Under the pieces are notes generated by a model. That model was not told the origin of the DNA. It did not search any database and worked only from the letters and a program-made list of their open reading frames with translations. The position numbers and the translations under genes were made by a program. Shown here in pieces: positions 43,771-56,500 of a stretch of 64,000 bases of DNA; within the stretch, counting starts at the first letter, position 1, and every line of letters starts with the position of its first letter. Source of the DNA: Litoditis marina (taxonomy: Eukaryota; Nematoda; Chromadorea; Rhabditida; Rhabditidae); NCBI GenBank assembly GCA_964036275.1, contig OZ038439.1:10682904-10746903 (forward strand), written 5' to 3'.

Positions 43771-46497
43771 TGAGTTGTTTTGGGTAGAAACTCACTGAGA
43801 CAACTCAAACTAAAGCGAGAATAGCTCAAATCTAAGCAGGTTGAGACCAAACTATGCAAATTTTAGCGATAGATCAGCTTGTTCACTAATTCTGTCTAGA
43901 ATAGTCTCTCATGGGTTGTTTTAGGTAGAAACTCACTGGGACAGCTCAAACTATAGCGAGAACAGCTCAAATCTAAGCAGGTTGAGACCAAACTATGCAA
44001 ATCTTAGCGATAGATCAGCTTGTTCACTAATTCTGTCTAGAATAGTCTCTCATGGGTTGTTTTAGGTAGAAACTCACTGGGACAGCTCAAACTATAGCGA
44101 GAACAGCTCAAATCTAAGCAGGTTGAGACCAAACTATGCAAATCTTAGCGATAGATCAGCTTGTTCACTAGTTCTGTCTAGAATAGTCTCTCATGGGTTG
44201 TTTTAGGTAGAAACTCACTGGGACAGCTCAAACTATAGCGAGAACAGCTCAAATCTAAGCAGGTTGAGACCAAACTATGCAAATCTTAGCGATAGATCAG
44301 CTTGTTCACTAGTTCTGTCTAGAATAGTCTCTCATGGGTTGTTTTAGGTAGAAACTCACTGGGACAGCTCAAACTATAGCGAGAACAGCTCAAATCTAAG
44401 CAGGTTGAGACCAAACTATGCAAATCTTAGCGATAGATCAGCTTGTTCACTAGTTCTGTCTAGAATAGTCTCTCATGGGTTGTTTTAGGTAGAAACTCAC
44501 TGGGACAGCTCAAACTATAGCGAGAACAGCTCAAATCTAAGCAGGTTGAGACCAAACTATGCAAATCTTAGCGATAGATCAGCTTGTTCACTAGTTCTGT
44601 CTAGAATAGTCTCTCATGGGTTGTTTTAGGTAGAAACTCACTGGGACAGCTCAAACTATAGCGAGAACAGCTCAAATCTAAGCAGGTTGAGACCAAACTA
44701 TGCAAATCTTAGCGATAGATCAGCTTGTTCACTAATTCTGTCTAGAATAGTCTCTCATGGGTTGTTTTAGGTAGAAACTCACTGGGACAGCTCAAACTAT
44801 AGCGAGAACAGCTCAAATCTAAGCAGGTTGAGACCAAACTATGCAAATCTTAGCGATAGATCAGCTTGTTCACTAGTTCTGTCTAGAATAGTCTCTCATG
44901 GGTTGTTTTAGGTAGAAACTCACTGGGACAGCTCAAACTATAGCGAGAACAGCTCAAATCTAAGCAGGTTGAGACCAAACTATGCAAATCTTAGCGATAG
45001 ATCAGCTTGTTCACTAATTCTGTCTAGAATAGTCTCTCATGGGTTGTTTTGGGTAGAAACTCACTGGGACAGCTCAAACTATATCGAGAACAGCTCAAAT
45101 CTAAGTGGTGAGACCAAACTATGCAAATTTTAGCGATAGATCAGCTTGTTCACTAACTCTGTCTAGAATAGTCTCTCATGGGTTGTTTTAGGTAGAAACT
45201 CACTGGGACAGCTCAAACTATAGCGAGAACAGCTCAAATCTAAGCAGGTTGAGACCAAACTATGCAAATCTTAGCGATAGATCAGCTTGTTCACTAATTC
45301 TGTCTAGAATAGTCTCTCATGGGTTGTTTTGGGTAGAAACTCACTGGGACAGCTCAAACTATATCGAGAACAGCTCAAATCTAAGTGGTGAGACCAAACT
45401 ATGCAAATTTTAGCGATAGATCAGCTTGTTCACTAATTCTGTCTAGAATAGTCTCTCATGGGTTGTTTTAGGTAGAAACTCACTGGGACAGCTCAAACTA
45501 TATCGAGAACAGCTCAAATCTAAGTGGTGAGACCAAACTATGCAAATTTTAGCGATAGATCAGCTTGTTCACTAATTCTGTCTAGAATAGTCTCTCATGG
45601 GTTGTTTTAGGTAGAAACTCACTGGGACAGCTCAAACTATAGCGAGAACAGCTCAAATCTAAGCAGGTTGAGACCAAACTATGCAAATCTTAGCGATAGA
45701 TCAGCTTGTTCACTAATTCTGTCTAGAATAGTCTCTCATGGGTTGTTTTGGTAGAAACTCACTGGGACAGCTCAAACTATATCGAGAACAGCTCAAATCT
45801 AAGTGGTGAGACCAAACTATGCAAACTTTAGCGATAGATCAGCTTGTTCACTAATTCTGTCTAGAATAGTCTCTCATGGGTTGTTTTGGGTAGAAACTCA
45901 CTGGGACAGCTCAAACTATATCGAGAACAGCTCAAATCTAAGTGGTGAGACCAAACTATGCAAATTTTAGCGATAGATCAGCTTGTTCACTAATTCTGTC
46001 TAGAATAGTCTCTCATGGGTTGTTTTAGGTAGAAACTCACTGGGACAGCTCAAACTATAGCGAGAACAGCTCAAATCTAAGCAGGTTGAGACCAAACTAT
46101 GCAAATCTTAGCGATAGATCAGCTTGTTCACTAATTCTGTCTAGAATAGTCTCTCATGGGTTGTTTTGGGTAGAAACTCACTGGGACAGCTCAAACTATA
46201 TCGAGAACAGCTCAAATCTAAGCAGGTTGAGACCAAACTATGCAAATCTTAGCGATAGATCAGCTTGTTCACTAATTCTGTCTAGAATAGTCTCTCATGG
46301 GTTGTTTTAGGTAGAAACTCACTGGGACAGCTCAAACTATAGCGAGAACAGCTCAAATCTAAGCAGGTTGAGACCAAACTATGCAAATCTTAGCGATAGA
46401 TCAGCTTGTTCACTAATTCTGTCTAGAATAGTCTCTCATGGGTTGTTTTGGGTAGAAACTCACTGGGACAGCTCAAACTATATCGAGAACAGCTCAA
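43771..46497 (+). repeat. 141-bp satellite, subfamily 1, about 19.4 copies
   Basis: Unit starts (ATGGGTTGTTTT) fall at 43911, 44052, 44193, 44334, 44475, 44616, 44757, 44898, 45039, 45178, 45319, 45458, 45597, 45738, 45876, 46015, 46156, 46297 and 46438, with one older-looking unit at 43771. Two monomer variants occur. Type A (141 bp) has TATAGCGAGAAC and AAGCAGGTTGAGACC. Type B (138-139 bp) has TATATCGAGAAC and AAGTGGTGAGACC. The first eight units after the edge are all type A; from 45039 A and B are interspersed, with hybrids. Confidence 0.95.
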
Positions 46498-46960
46498 ATT
46501 TTAGTGGGAACAGTTAGAATTAGGGCATAGTTCGTTCAAACTACATAAAAACAAGGAATAGTGTGTCTGGTTGGGTATTTCTGTCTGAAACAGTCCCTCT
46601 TGGATAGAATTTGGCTGCAACTCACAGAGAGAGCTCACATTATAGTGGGAACAGTTAGAATTAGGGCATAGTTCGTTCAAACTACATAAAAACAAGGAAT
46701 AGTGTGTCTGGTTGGGTATTTCTGTCTGAAACAGTCCCTCTTGGATAGAATTTGGCTGCAACTCACAGAGAGAGCTCACATTATAGTGGGAACAGTTAGA
46801 ATTAGGGCATAGTTCGTTCAAACTACATAAAAACAAGGAATAGTGTGTCTGGTTGGGTATTTCTGTCTGAAACAGTCCCTCTTGGATAGAATTTGGCTGC
46901 AACTCACAGAGAGAGCTCACATTATAGTGGGAACAGTTAGAATTAGGGCATAGTTCGTTG
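46498..46960 (+). repeat. 141-bp satellite, subfamily 2, about 3.3 copies
   Basis: The array switches without a gap, and in register, to a diverged monomer of the same length (GTGGGAACAG at about 46505, 46646 and 46787). It aligns along its whole length with subfamily 1 (for example CAACTCACAGAGAGAGCTCA against AAACTCACTGGGACAGCTCA). Units within subfamily 2 are almost identical. A 154-residue minus-strand open frame is a by-product of the 47-codon unit length. Degenerate sequence with TTTCTGTCT and CTAACTACTC continues to about 47250. Confidence 0.9.
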
Positions 46961-47366
46961 GCCACAGACTGAACAAATAAATTACCGGGCTCGGATGAGA
47001 TTTTGACTGTTTCTGTCTCGTGAATGAAGCGTAAAACTGATTGGAGCTCTAACTACTCTCTCTAACAGTTCCATATATACTGAGATCCGCTCACTTGCAG
47101 CTTTCGACCAGGCAAATAAACTAGTGAATCTGGCTGAAGTTGTTCACTGTTACTCTCTCTAAAAGTGTAGTCTGAACTAGCTCTTAATGTTCCTGAAGTT
47201 TGAGAACAGGCGAATAAAAGCAAATGAAAGATGGAACAAGACATTCACGGAGAATATACGACGTTTTTTTCCTTCTATGGTGTCTCTCAATATATCTTGA
47301 TCATGTTTTCAGAATTCCAGATTTTGCGATTTGCCTTTGGCGAGTTGTTTCCAACGCTACCCCTTA

Positions 47367-49146
47367 TTCATGAAAAAGTGGGGGCCCAACGAATGTAAGA
47401 TTTGTCTTCTGCTGTGCGCCCCTTAGACAACTACTCTCAAATGGAACAGCTACTGCTACAAAAACCGAAAAATACTAATATACTCAAGTATAACTGTTCA
47501 TTACAAACATACAAAAGTCGTAAAATATTTTCTCAAACCTGTAAACTAGAATCTACAAGTCACAGCTGCGAAAGAGAGAACAACTTTTGAATAATATGAC
47601 AAACGTTATAGCACCTAGAATTGAAGTAATGACAAAAAATGGCAACCATTGTGTACAAAACCAGGAACTCTATAATTGAGTAGGTTGAGTTAACATCTGT
47701 GATTTGTAGATTCTAGTTTACAGGTTTGAGAAAATATTTTACGACTTTTGTATGTTTGTAATGAACAGTTATACTTGAGTATATTAGTATTTTTCGGTTT
47801 TTGTAGCAGTAGCTGTTCCATTTGAGAGTAGTTGTCTAAGGGGCGCACAGCAGAAGACAAATCTTACATTCGTTGGGCCCCCACTTTTTCATGAATTTTT
47901 CTCTTTTTGTATACATGCCGTAGGTATGTGGTTTGATCTGTACGGTACAGATAAAATTGTTTTCTTGATGAACCACTTGTCAAGTATTACCATCATTCGG
48001 AAAAAAATATTACGTCAACATTGCAGTTCTAGAAACTTATTTCATCTGCCCTTCAGAATCCCAGAATACGTCATGTTTGAATGAAGTTTCATCGTGAATT
48101 GACCATTTTTAAGAAACTTCCAGCATTCGAAAACATATTTCACGTCAATTTTTTTTAAAAGTTGACGTCATCTGGCCTTCTGAATTCCAGAATAAGTCAT
48201 ATTTAGATGAAGTTTTATCGTTAATATACCACTTTAAGATATTTTCAGCATTTGCAAATATATGTGACGTCAACTTTGCACTTTTCAAAAATGAAGTCAT
48301 CTGGTCTCCAGAATCCCAGAATACGTCACTCTTAGATTGAGTTTCACCGTTAATTGACCCTTTCTAAGACATTTTCATCATTTGAAAATATATGTGACGT
48401 CAACTTTGCACTTTTCAAAAATGACGTCATCTGGTCTCCAGAATCCCAGAATACGTCACTCTTAGATTGAGTTTCACCGTTAATTGACCCTTTCTAAGAT
48501 ATTACCATCATTTGAAAATATATGTGACGTCAACTTTGCACTTTTCAAAAATGACGTCATCCGAGCTCCAGAATCCTCGATGACGTCATCAGTAGAAGAC
48601 TTACATCTAAATCGATGTCAGTTCATGTCGTGGTATCATACTTCAAATTTTACTTGAATTGGTTAGGACTGAGCTGAGTTATAACGCAATTTGATTTACC
48701 CCGACAGAGAGGGCGAGAGAGTGCACGAAATGAAGAGACGCAGAGACATTTTCAAAGACCTATAACTTGATGAAAAATAATTTTTTTCGAAAAACAGTTT
48801 GCGCCCCCAAGGTTTGAGTGGGATATCTATCGTGTCCGAAATTTTCAGTCAAATCGGTTCACACATAAAAATTTCCCAGGAGTGCGCACCAACACACACA
48901 CACACACACACACACGACGGAAGTTGGCGCTCTTGATGAAGCGAAAACGTCCTAACTTGGCTCAAACTTGACCGATTTCGTTCAAATTTCGAACATAGCT
49001 TGTAAATGTGCCATATAGAAAATCAGCAAATCATAAAAAGTTCTGATTCGCACAATTGGACCTTTTTGAGAGTGAACTAAAAAAATGAAAGCGCGCATTA
49101 GCCGGACCAAAGACAAATCTCGCACAGCGCTTCGCGCTGCGCGCGA
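47367..49146. mobile_element. Composite non-autonomous element, copy 2
   Basis: This is the partner of 8682-10476 with the same boundaries and order: foldback, TGACGTCA repeats (clean 130-bp period at 48264, 48394 and 48524), a (CA)n tract at about 48892-48915, GACGGAAGTTGGC and the hairpin at 49123-49144. The motif AAGATTTGTCTT near 47397 matches AAAGACAAATCT before the hairpin in inverted orientation. The flanks differ from copy 1, so this is a dispersed element and not a segmental duplication. Confidence 0.8.
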
Positions 49147-49653
49147 TTATAAGCCCGATGTTTACAACTGTAACATGGCGACGGCGTTCATTTTTTGCGG
49201 CAGGGATTTTTTTAAAAAATAAATATTCTATTTATTTCCAATTTTCTGTTGTTCTGCTTTTTCATTTTATTCGATATATAATTTATCCCCAGGATTCGGT
49301 TCTACCTACTAATCTACTTGTGGGGGAGTGTTAAGTCAGAAATCCTTTAGTATTTTTTTATACTTGAAGTTAAGTTTCGTTTCGAAAATTATAAATGAAT
49401 ATTAGATGCGAAACTTTCATTATTCCACTCAAATAAGTTAAATCTGACCAAGAAGTATGTAGGCAAATTTTAACCGCAAACGTATGCCACAACTCCATTG
49501 CTTATTCTTCGTCCTCCATTGCTCTTCTTTCTGTCCGTAGAATATCTTTAACTGTAATTTTTTTCAATACTCTGAATGGACCCACTACCCAAGCAATGTA
49601 AACAGTAAAATTAGGTCAGCCATATATGGTTTCAACTATTTTTGTTGTTTCAG

Positions 49654-49741
49654 ACGACGAACGAGGAATCGTTGATATCCGAAGATGAATCCCGAAAACG
49701 ACGAGATCAACTAAAGCAACGGCTCAGCAGCTCAGCTATAG
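49654..49741 (+). CDS. Isolated candidate exon with basic cleavage-like site
   Basis: A TTGTTTCAG acceptor and an ATAG|GTTAGT donor bound 88 nt encoding TTNEESLISEDESRKRRDQL and on to SSSAI (phase 0 in, phase 1 out). Its base composition is less AT-rich than the surroundings, and the acidic/basic pattern with RKRR looks protein-coding. It could join in phase to 62735, giving an ectodomain stub before the membrane helix at 62752-62814. No closer partner exon was found. Confidence 0.4.
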
Positions 49742-51739
49742 GTTAGTGAGAAGATTGATATTTGTTTTTAGTTTGAGTTTTAAATATGGTCAAGGTGTGA
49801 TGTAATCAGGGGAGACCTGTTATAGCTATGGACAGTGTAAGAGAAATAAACTAGACCAGCAAGTTCTGATCAATGCCAGCTCGGAATACTCTTGATTAGT
49901 TGTGTAGCGATGATTTGGTAATGGTGAGCTGTTAGCTATCTATTGCGATTGATGAATTTCTGTTGGGCAGTTTCCCTTCCCCTTGTTTAGCGAGATGAGG
50001 CGGATCGCGGATTGCTAGCATACCTAGAATACTTTAACATCAGGTCGACAAAGGTGAGCATAAGCAACACCAAAAAGTGAGTATGTAAAACTACAAATGC
50101 CGTATTTTTGTCAACACTCATAGTTTCTAAGACGCATGTGGCCCCAAAAGTGACCATGCGCCGATCAAAATCAGCAAAAGTGAGCATCAGTCATTATCGA
50201 AATTGGGGGGTATTTTACGTATGATTGCTAGTAGTGTTTTTAATGACAGACGTTAATACGTTTGAATAACATATAATCATACCGCAGTAAAGTTGTCCGA
50301 ATAGCCAGAGAAAAATAGCAAAAAAGCAAAATTTCACTTTGATGCAAAATCATTAATTTTCACGTGTTCAAATCTAAACACGGAGTCCTTTTTGTTGGTT
50401 AGTCGGTCCTTACTGGTATATGCAAATAATATACGTTTCTCTCTTACTCGATGATGCGCATAGGTGCGATACCACGATTAACTGACCGGAAGATCCTCAA
50501 ATTTTCCTTGAGCAGGGGAGGACCGATAAGTAATTCAAATTACCCAAAACATTCGAAAACTATTAAAAGGGGCCTTTAACTTTTTGCTTTTTCAATGGGG
50601 AGTTTTTAACGCGATTATAACGCACCGTTCAACAATTTCGATTATTGGTTGGCTGCTTTCCTAGTTTCAATTCCTCAAGTTCAGGCTGGTATCATTCATG
50701 CCCTCACTCTCTATGTAAATCCAATGTTACCCCCTCCCCCCACTCCTAACCTCTTTATAGTATATGAACAACCTCGTTTCCGTGAGAAAATGAACTCTCA
50801 GTATACATCTCCTTCACTAAATATTTTCTATGACATAACAGTTATATTTCGAACGATGTTCATTCGCTATGTGTACTTATACTACTAACTACTCAGGTCG
50901 AACTGTTCTAATAGGCGCAGCGCCCGTTTTCTGCCCTTGAACATGCCGTGGTTCGATGCTTCAGTCATACACCAGTAAGGTCTGACTACGCGAGAAAAAG
51001 TAAGCCGTTTTCAGATGTGAAAAAGCACGTGAAAATTTAGAATTTTTCATCAAAGGTAGACCAATTTTCATGTTTTCGGCGGAAAACTGGTCCGTTTTTC
51101 ATGGTTTCGGCTGAAAAGTAGTCCGTTTTTCGAATTTTTCCGACTATTCGGACAACCTTGCTGGTGTATGGCTTCAGTCTCGTTTAAATTTCGAAGAAGA
51201 GAGGGCGCGTAATATTTCTGAGCAAGTCATCGTGTTTCTCAAAGTTTAATGGGTGTTTTTTTTTTCAAATTCGTATCATCACCCAAAAACATGATCAGGT
51301 CTTTGGGAAGGTCTTTCACGGGATGATCTAGAAGAAGTATATTATCTGTACATGTCGGGAAATTAGCGAATGACTTGTCACTCGACGCTGCAACATTGTG
51401 TGAATTCATCTGACTGAAATTTAATATTGAAATGCTGGCTGTCGGCTTTCGCTCTTACTTCAATTCATTTTTTTTCATTTCGATCACTGACTGAATATTG
51501 ATTTACTCAGGGAATTCGTGGGCGTAGAGCGTAGACGCGGAGACTCTGCACTATCGGTTTGGTTCACTCGTGGTGAAACCGTGGGTTGGGAGTCTATTGG
51601 AAATAAAATAGCTGTAAAAACTATATTCAGTATATCTCCAAACTATTTCTAAGTTAGAACTATTATGAGTGATTTTTCACTTAACTAGAATCTACTATAA
51701 TACAAGTTCAGTCTATTTTCAATGAAAAAAAAACATGAA
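49742..51739. other. No gene recognised
   Basis: AT-rich sequence. TCCGTTTTTC/GAAAAACGGAC and GGTCTGAC/ACCTTGCTGGTG motifs at 50285, 50960-51170 and again at 53810-53850 suggest further MITE fragments, not resolved here. Confidence 0.35.
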
Positions 51740-53572
51740 ATTAGTAAAAAGTGGGGGAACCAACAAATGTGTGAGTTGTGTTTGGTTCGACCTCGATATC
51801 AGCAAAATGTGAACGATACGAATTGCTGTGATACTGTAGCAGAAGTATTCTGCAAAAATAGAACAATACAAATGTTGCACAATGGTTCACGAAGCCCGCA
51901 TGATATTTCAGAAATTGCCGAAGGGTATTTCATGTGTACTTTGACGACATGCGTGCGTTGTGAACCATTGTGCAACATTTGTATTGTTCTATTTTTGCAG
52001 AATACTTCTGCTACAGTATCACAGCAATTCGTATCGTTCACATTTTGCTGATATCGAGGTCGAACCAAACACAACTCACACATTTGTTGGTTCCCCCACT
52101 TTTTACTAATTGTCCTTTTTTTGCTAGTTGTACTCCTACAACTTCATATGTTGCCTATTCACAGAGTGGATCTTGTGAACTCATTATATTATTATGGAAA
52201 TCTCAGTTTTGTGTGTGCACGAAGCCGAATGCAGACCATAAAATTGCTGATGTTGTAATATAACGCAGGTTACTGGCTCTGTGACTATCAACAACTGAAC
52301 AAAAACGCTAAACGTTCCGATTGACATGTACACCGCTTTTAGCGGCGATAAGCGATGGGGATTGGCGCCATTGACAAATCTACAATTAGAGACACCAACT
52401 CACTTACAATATAGCTATTATTTCCAATACCACATCAAAAACCTTCGTTGAAACTGGTTTTTGACACACGCGTCTGGCGCCAGAACGAAACGAAATTTTC
52501 TAGGTTTTTGAGCTACCAGTACACACTACATGTGTCAATTACTGATTGGAGCAATGTTCCAACTATTCAACTGTCAGTTTCGTGTGTTATTGTTTTGGCG
52601 CCATTTGGCGTCTGTGCCGAGCCAGACGATAAAATTCGATTTTGAATTTGTGGATCTTTATTTCACATTGGAATATTCAATATCTGTTAACTTGAAACAG
52701 TTTGGTTGACGATAACTGATATTTTGCCAACTTTGACGCCAATTGGCGCCAGCGCACAGTGCCAACAGAACTTTTTTTGACTTTCAGATTGAGCATCTTA
52801 CTTGCCATGTGATAGTTATTTAGTGTACCGAATTTCAGACGATTCCATTGACGCTGTCGTGAGTTCGGGTTTTGGCGCCATCTGGCGCCTGGTTCGAGCG
52901 CCAGAAGGAAAATTTCAGTTTTGGAAAAAGACTTTCACACTTTCCACCAAAATATTCAATTTCTATTTGTGTTCAACATTTTAGTTGATGATAAATAGTG
53001 TTTTGCCGTTTTTGGCGCCTATTGGCGCCAGCGCCGAGCGCCAATGATGATGTATTCATCTCATATTTGGCGCGACAGGCTAACTTTTGCATTATACCTC
53101 ATGTTTCAAATTTCAGCTAAATCGGTTCGATAGTTTTTCCAATAGTCGTTTTTGGCGCCTATTGGCGCCCGCGCCCGGCGCCAGAGATTACATATACATT
53201 TCATACTTGGCGCGACGAGCTAACTTTTGCCATAGAAGAGATGTTTCAAATTTCAGCCAAATTGGTTCAGTAGTTTTTCCACTACGATGCGGACAGAATT
53301 CCGTGAGGGACGAGGGACGAGGGAGGAGGGACGAGGGACGAATTACGGCGGAACTTTTCAACAACGACACGAAACCATAACTCAAGCGAAAATAATCCGA
53401 TTTGGCTGAAATTTTCACACAATGTTCAATTCGTGATTCTCTAACGTTCCCTCCTTTTAGTTTTCAAAAAAAGAATATGTTTGAAGATTTTTGTTAATTA
53501 AAAGGAAAAAACGAGTCCGCAATGGCCAAACCAAAGACAACTCACGCAGAGCGCTTCGCGCTCCGCGCGATT
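51740..53572. mobile_element. Composite non-autonomous element with GGCGCC tandem array
   Basis: Perfect-looking foldback arms of 151 bp lie at 51740-51890 and 51960-52110, starting TTAGTAAAAAGTGGGGGAAC. Five degenerate units of about 137 bp follow (near 52604, 52735, 52872, 53010, 53150) with nested GGCGCC palindromes, such as TTGGCGCCTATTGGCGCCAG. Then come CCAAATTGGTTCAGTAGTTT, a (GGGACGA)n tract at 53305-53340, and the hairpin AGCGCTTCGCGCT at 53549-53561. GTGAGTTGTGTTTGGTT at 51771-51787 matches the inverse of 53529-53545 with one mismatch. The same architecture as the elements at 8682 and 47367, but with an unrelated interior. Confidence 0.75.
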
Positions 53573-56500
53573 TCACTTATTCGAGTGAGGAACGGGGTTT
53601 TTATTAAGTAATCACATCACGCCTCACTGATGTGTTATTAGGTTACTACCTTCCCGCGCGTGGACGAAAAGTCCACTTATTTCGGGGTCATTATTAGTTT
53701 TTATCGGGTTGGCAAATTGGGATGAAGTGATGCGCGAAAGTAAAAATGCGGTCAAACCTGGGTAATCTCCAACTCAAGATATCAAGTTCGACGTAATTAA
53801 ATCGAAAAGTAGTCCGTTTTTCAAGAGCAGGCAGACCTTGCTGGTGTGTCAGAGCAATCACGCTTCCAGTACGTTTGCACTAAACAACAAATACTTCTAG
53901 AAATGACTGTCTATTACAATTATTGCAGGTTGAACTGTTCAATATCGATGATGGATGGCGATGTGATTTCACGTGAAAAATGGCGACGGATTGTAAGAAG
54001 CGAGCTCTCTACACTGGTATTCTTTATTTAGTGTTGTATTTTCACGTAGTAAAATTAAGATCTTTCTTTGTTGGGGTCGATATAGAATTACATCCGAGGA
54101 GTTTTAGTGTCATGTTGTGAAATGTGAAAACTCTGGAAACTAGAATCACCCTCCACCCTGCCTTCGGTCAGCATTGAATTAGTTTTCTTAGAAACTGTCA
54201 AAATTAAATCCCTCACACTCGCACTCATCACTCTGGCAAAGTTCACCTTCATAGGTCAATCACACATGCAACGAAACAGCCACCCGGTTGCTTGTATATC
54301 TCTCAAACCAGTTCCGCAATGCAGATATGTTTTGGTTGCATTTTAGAATCTACTCGGTTACATTTTGAAAACAACCCTGTTGAATGTTGAACAACTTTCA
54401 AAGTTTAAACAACAACCATTAGTTTTGTACCCAGGCGACCGGGTGGCATTTTGGTTGCATGTGTGAACCGCCATATAGATATTAGAAACCTTTCGAAAAT
54501 CATGAATGAACTAGCTAAATGGTAGCAAAAATAGTATGAACGCACGTAACCCGTAATCGCGAATGATAGCTCCATAAGCAGGAAGTTGGTTTCGGGAAGA
54601 GAAGTAGCTATAAATTATATATTTTTGAGACGGTAAATGCTAATATACAATCGTTGACCGGGTGAATCCAGCAATGTTTCGTTTTGATTAGCTCCTATTT
54701 CTGGTTCTGAGATTAATTTTATTTGAAATTATAAATTACGTCTCTTTGAGTTAGCTCTGTTTGATTGTTTGTCATGTAGGTTCTCTCAGTCTAAAACCTT
54801 GGTAGCTTTCTTTGCTAAGTTAAATTAGAGTCTTATAATGTAATAATGTCTATACTCTCTGAGATGTTCAACCAAAAAAGTCAGATGTATTTGAAATTAT
54901 GCTCTTTCTCCATCCTCAATTGTTTTGTAAAAAATCCGTCTCTATTCCGTTTTCGTATCGTTCTGTAAAACGTCGTTTGCCTCACCATGCTCTTTCTTTT
55001 TGTTTCTCTCTGCAACTGTACCTACAATTTAACTCAGTTTCTCTCCTGTTTATATACCTATATCTGAATAACTTTCTGCTCCTGCGCCAATTTCATATCA
55101 TTGATGTCAGTTCTCCTTATAACGTGATTATAGGTGAAATTGTCGGTTGTGACTCGGTCGTTTAGGGAATATACGATTCTTGTTCATTTTTTCTTTCAAT
55201 CGTTTTTATTCTAGCCATTCTCATAATCGATTTAGGATTTGTGCATTCCATAAGTCACATCTGTCTAGTCTATCTCACAGAATAGTTAATCGAAATGTGA
55301 AGATTTGTTTCTCTAATGGATTGTTTTGTTAGCATATGATGGAAGTATAACTGAATTGTAGTTTTTTCAGCAGCAGTGGAAATATTCGGTAGTAACAATT
55401 GTGATAAATAAAATGTGTTGCATACTCGCTGTTGAATTTGTGTTCTCTATACTATGCCCCACTGTCCCATAACCAAACTATACTATACACACACCGCTCG
55501 CAGAAAGCGTGTATGATAAGCAACGTGTTAGAGAAATTTAAAAAGTTTGCCATGTTATCACGGTAACAGTTATACTCACAAAATAAGCCAAGCTCAAAAA
55601 TTCTACGAATTCTCACTTCTTTTCGTTTCGAATTCCAACATTTGAAGGATAATCTGTTGCAAGTATGCAAAGAAACAATGAAAGAACGTACATAGTCTTT
55701 CAAACCATGTTCGCTTCAACTGTCGGGTTGGCTTGGCCAATAAACCCAAGCTAGTGACAACTGTCTTTATATATACGGATTGTTATTTTCAAACGTGGAA
55801 GCAATAATATTCGTGGAATTTCGGAAATTCTGCTGTGTACGACGGACTGAACTACAACTGATCATGAGTCCTATATGCTAAACGAGTATTGTTCTGTACA
55901 TAGATCCGAAAAGATGAAAGTTCGAGTTCGTAAGCTAAAGTTCTACCAACGTATTTTGGTACCTCTAAGTAAGACAATTAAGTCGAGGTCAACGGCATCG
56001 CTATAGTTTTTGATAAATGTAAAAATTTGCTATTTGAACTATTGGGGATATTATATACTCTGAATAATAGGTCATTTCGTGTTTTTTTCCATTTTAAATC
56101 ATGAAATGGACGAAATTCCATGAGAAAATTTGAATTAGGTTTTGCCGCCATTTCTAAGCCCCGCCCCCTGTGCTTTTTGCGGCCGAAGTTGGGGTGTCGT
56201 TTTTTGTACACGCACATTCTACGCACCAATCTCAGCCAAGTAACGAGCAATTATCAACTGAGAATCAAAAATCTCTCAACGAGTAATATTTCACAGTTAT
56301 TAGTTTGAAAAACGCCGTGAAATACAGATAGTTCATTGTATTTTAGCTCATTTCTTCGAATTGTCTTTGATGGGTACAGGTTTTGTATTGGATACGTTCA
56401 AAATTACTACCTTGCGAGAAATTTTGTTCAAAACAGATCATAGTTGTTATTATAGCCAGGCAATGATCAACATCAGTGAAAGCGCCATCCGCGTAACTTT

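Noticed and set aside
43771..46960. CRISPR array
   Set aside because: The units are contiguous 138-141-bp monomers without unique spacers, in a eukaryotic sequence.
46501..46965. 154-residue minus-strand open frame
   Set aside because: It is exactly periodic with the 141-bp (47-codon) satellite unit and lacks any splice or start context; the open frame follows from the repeat length.
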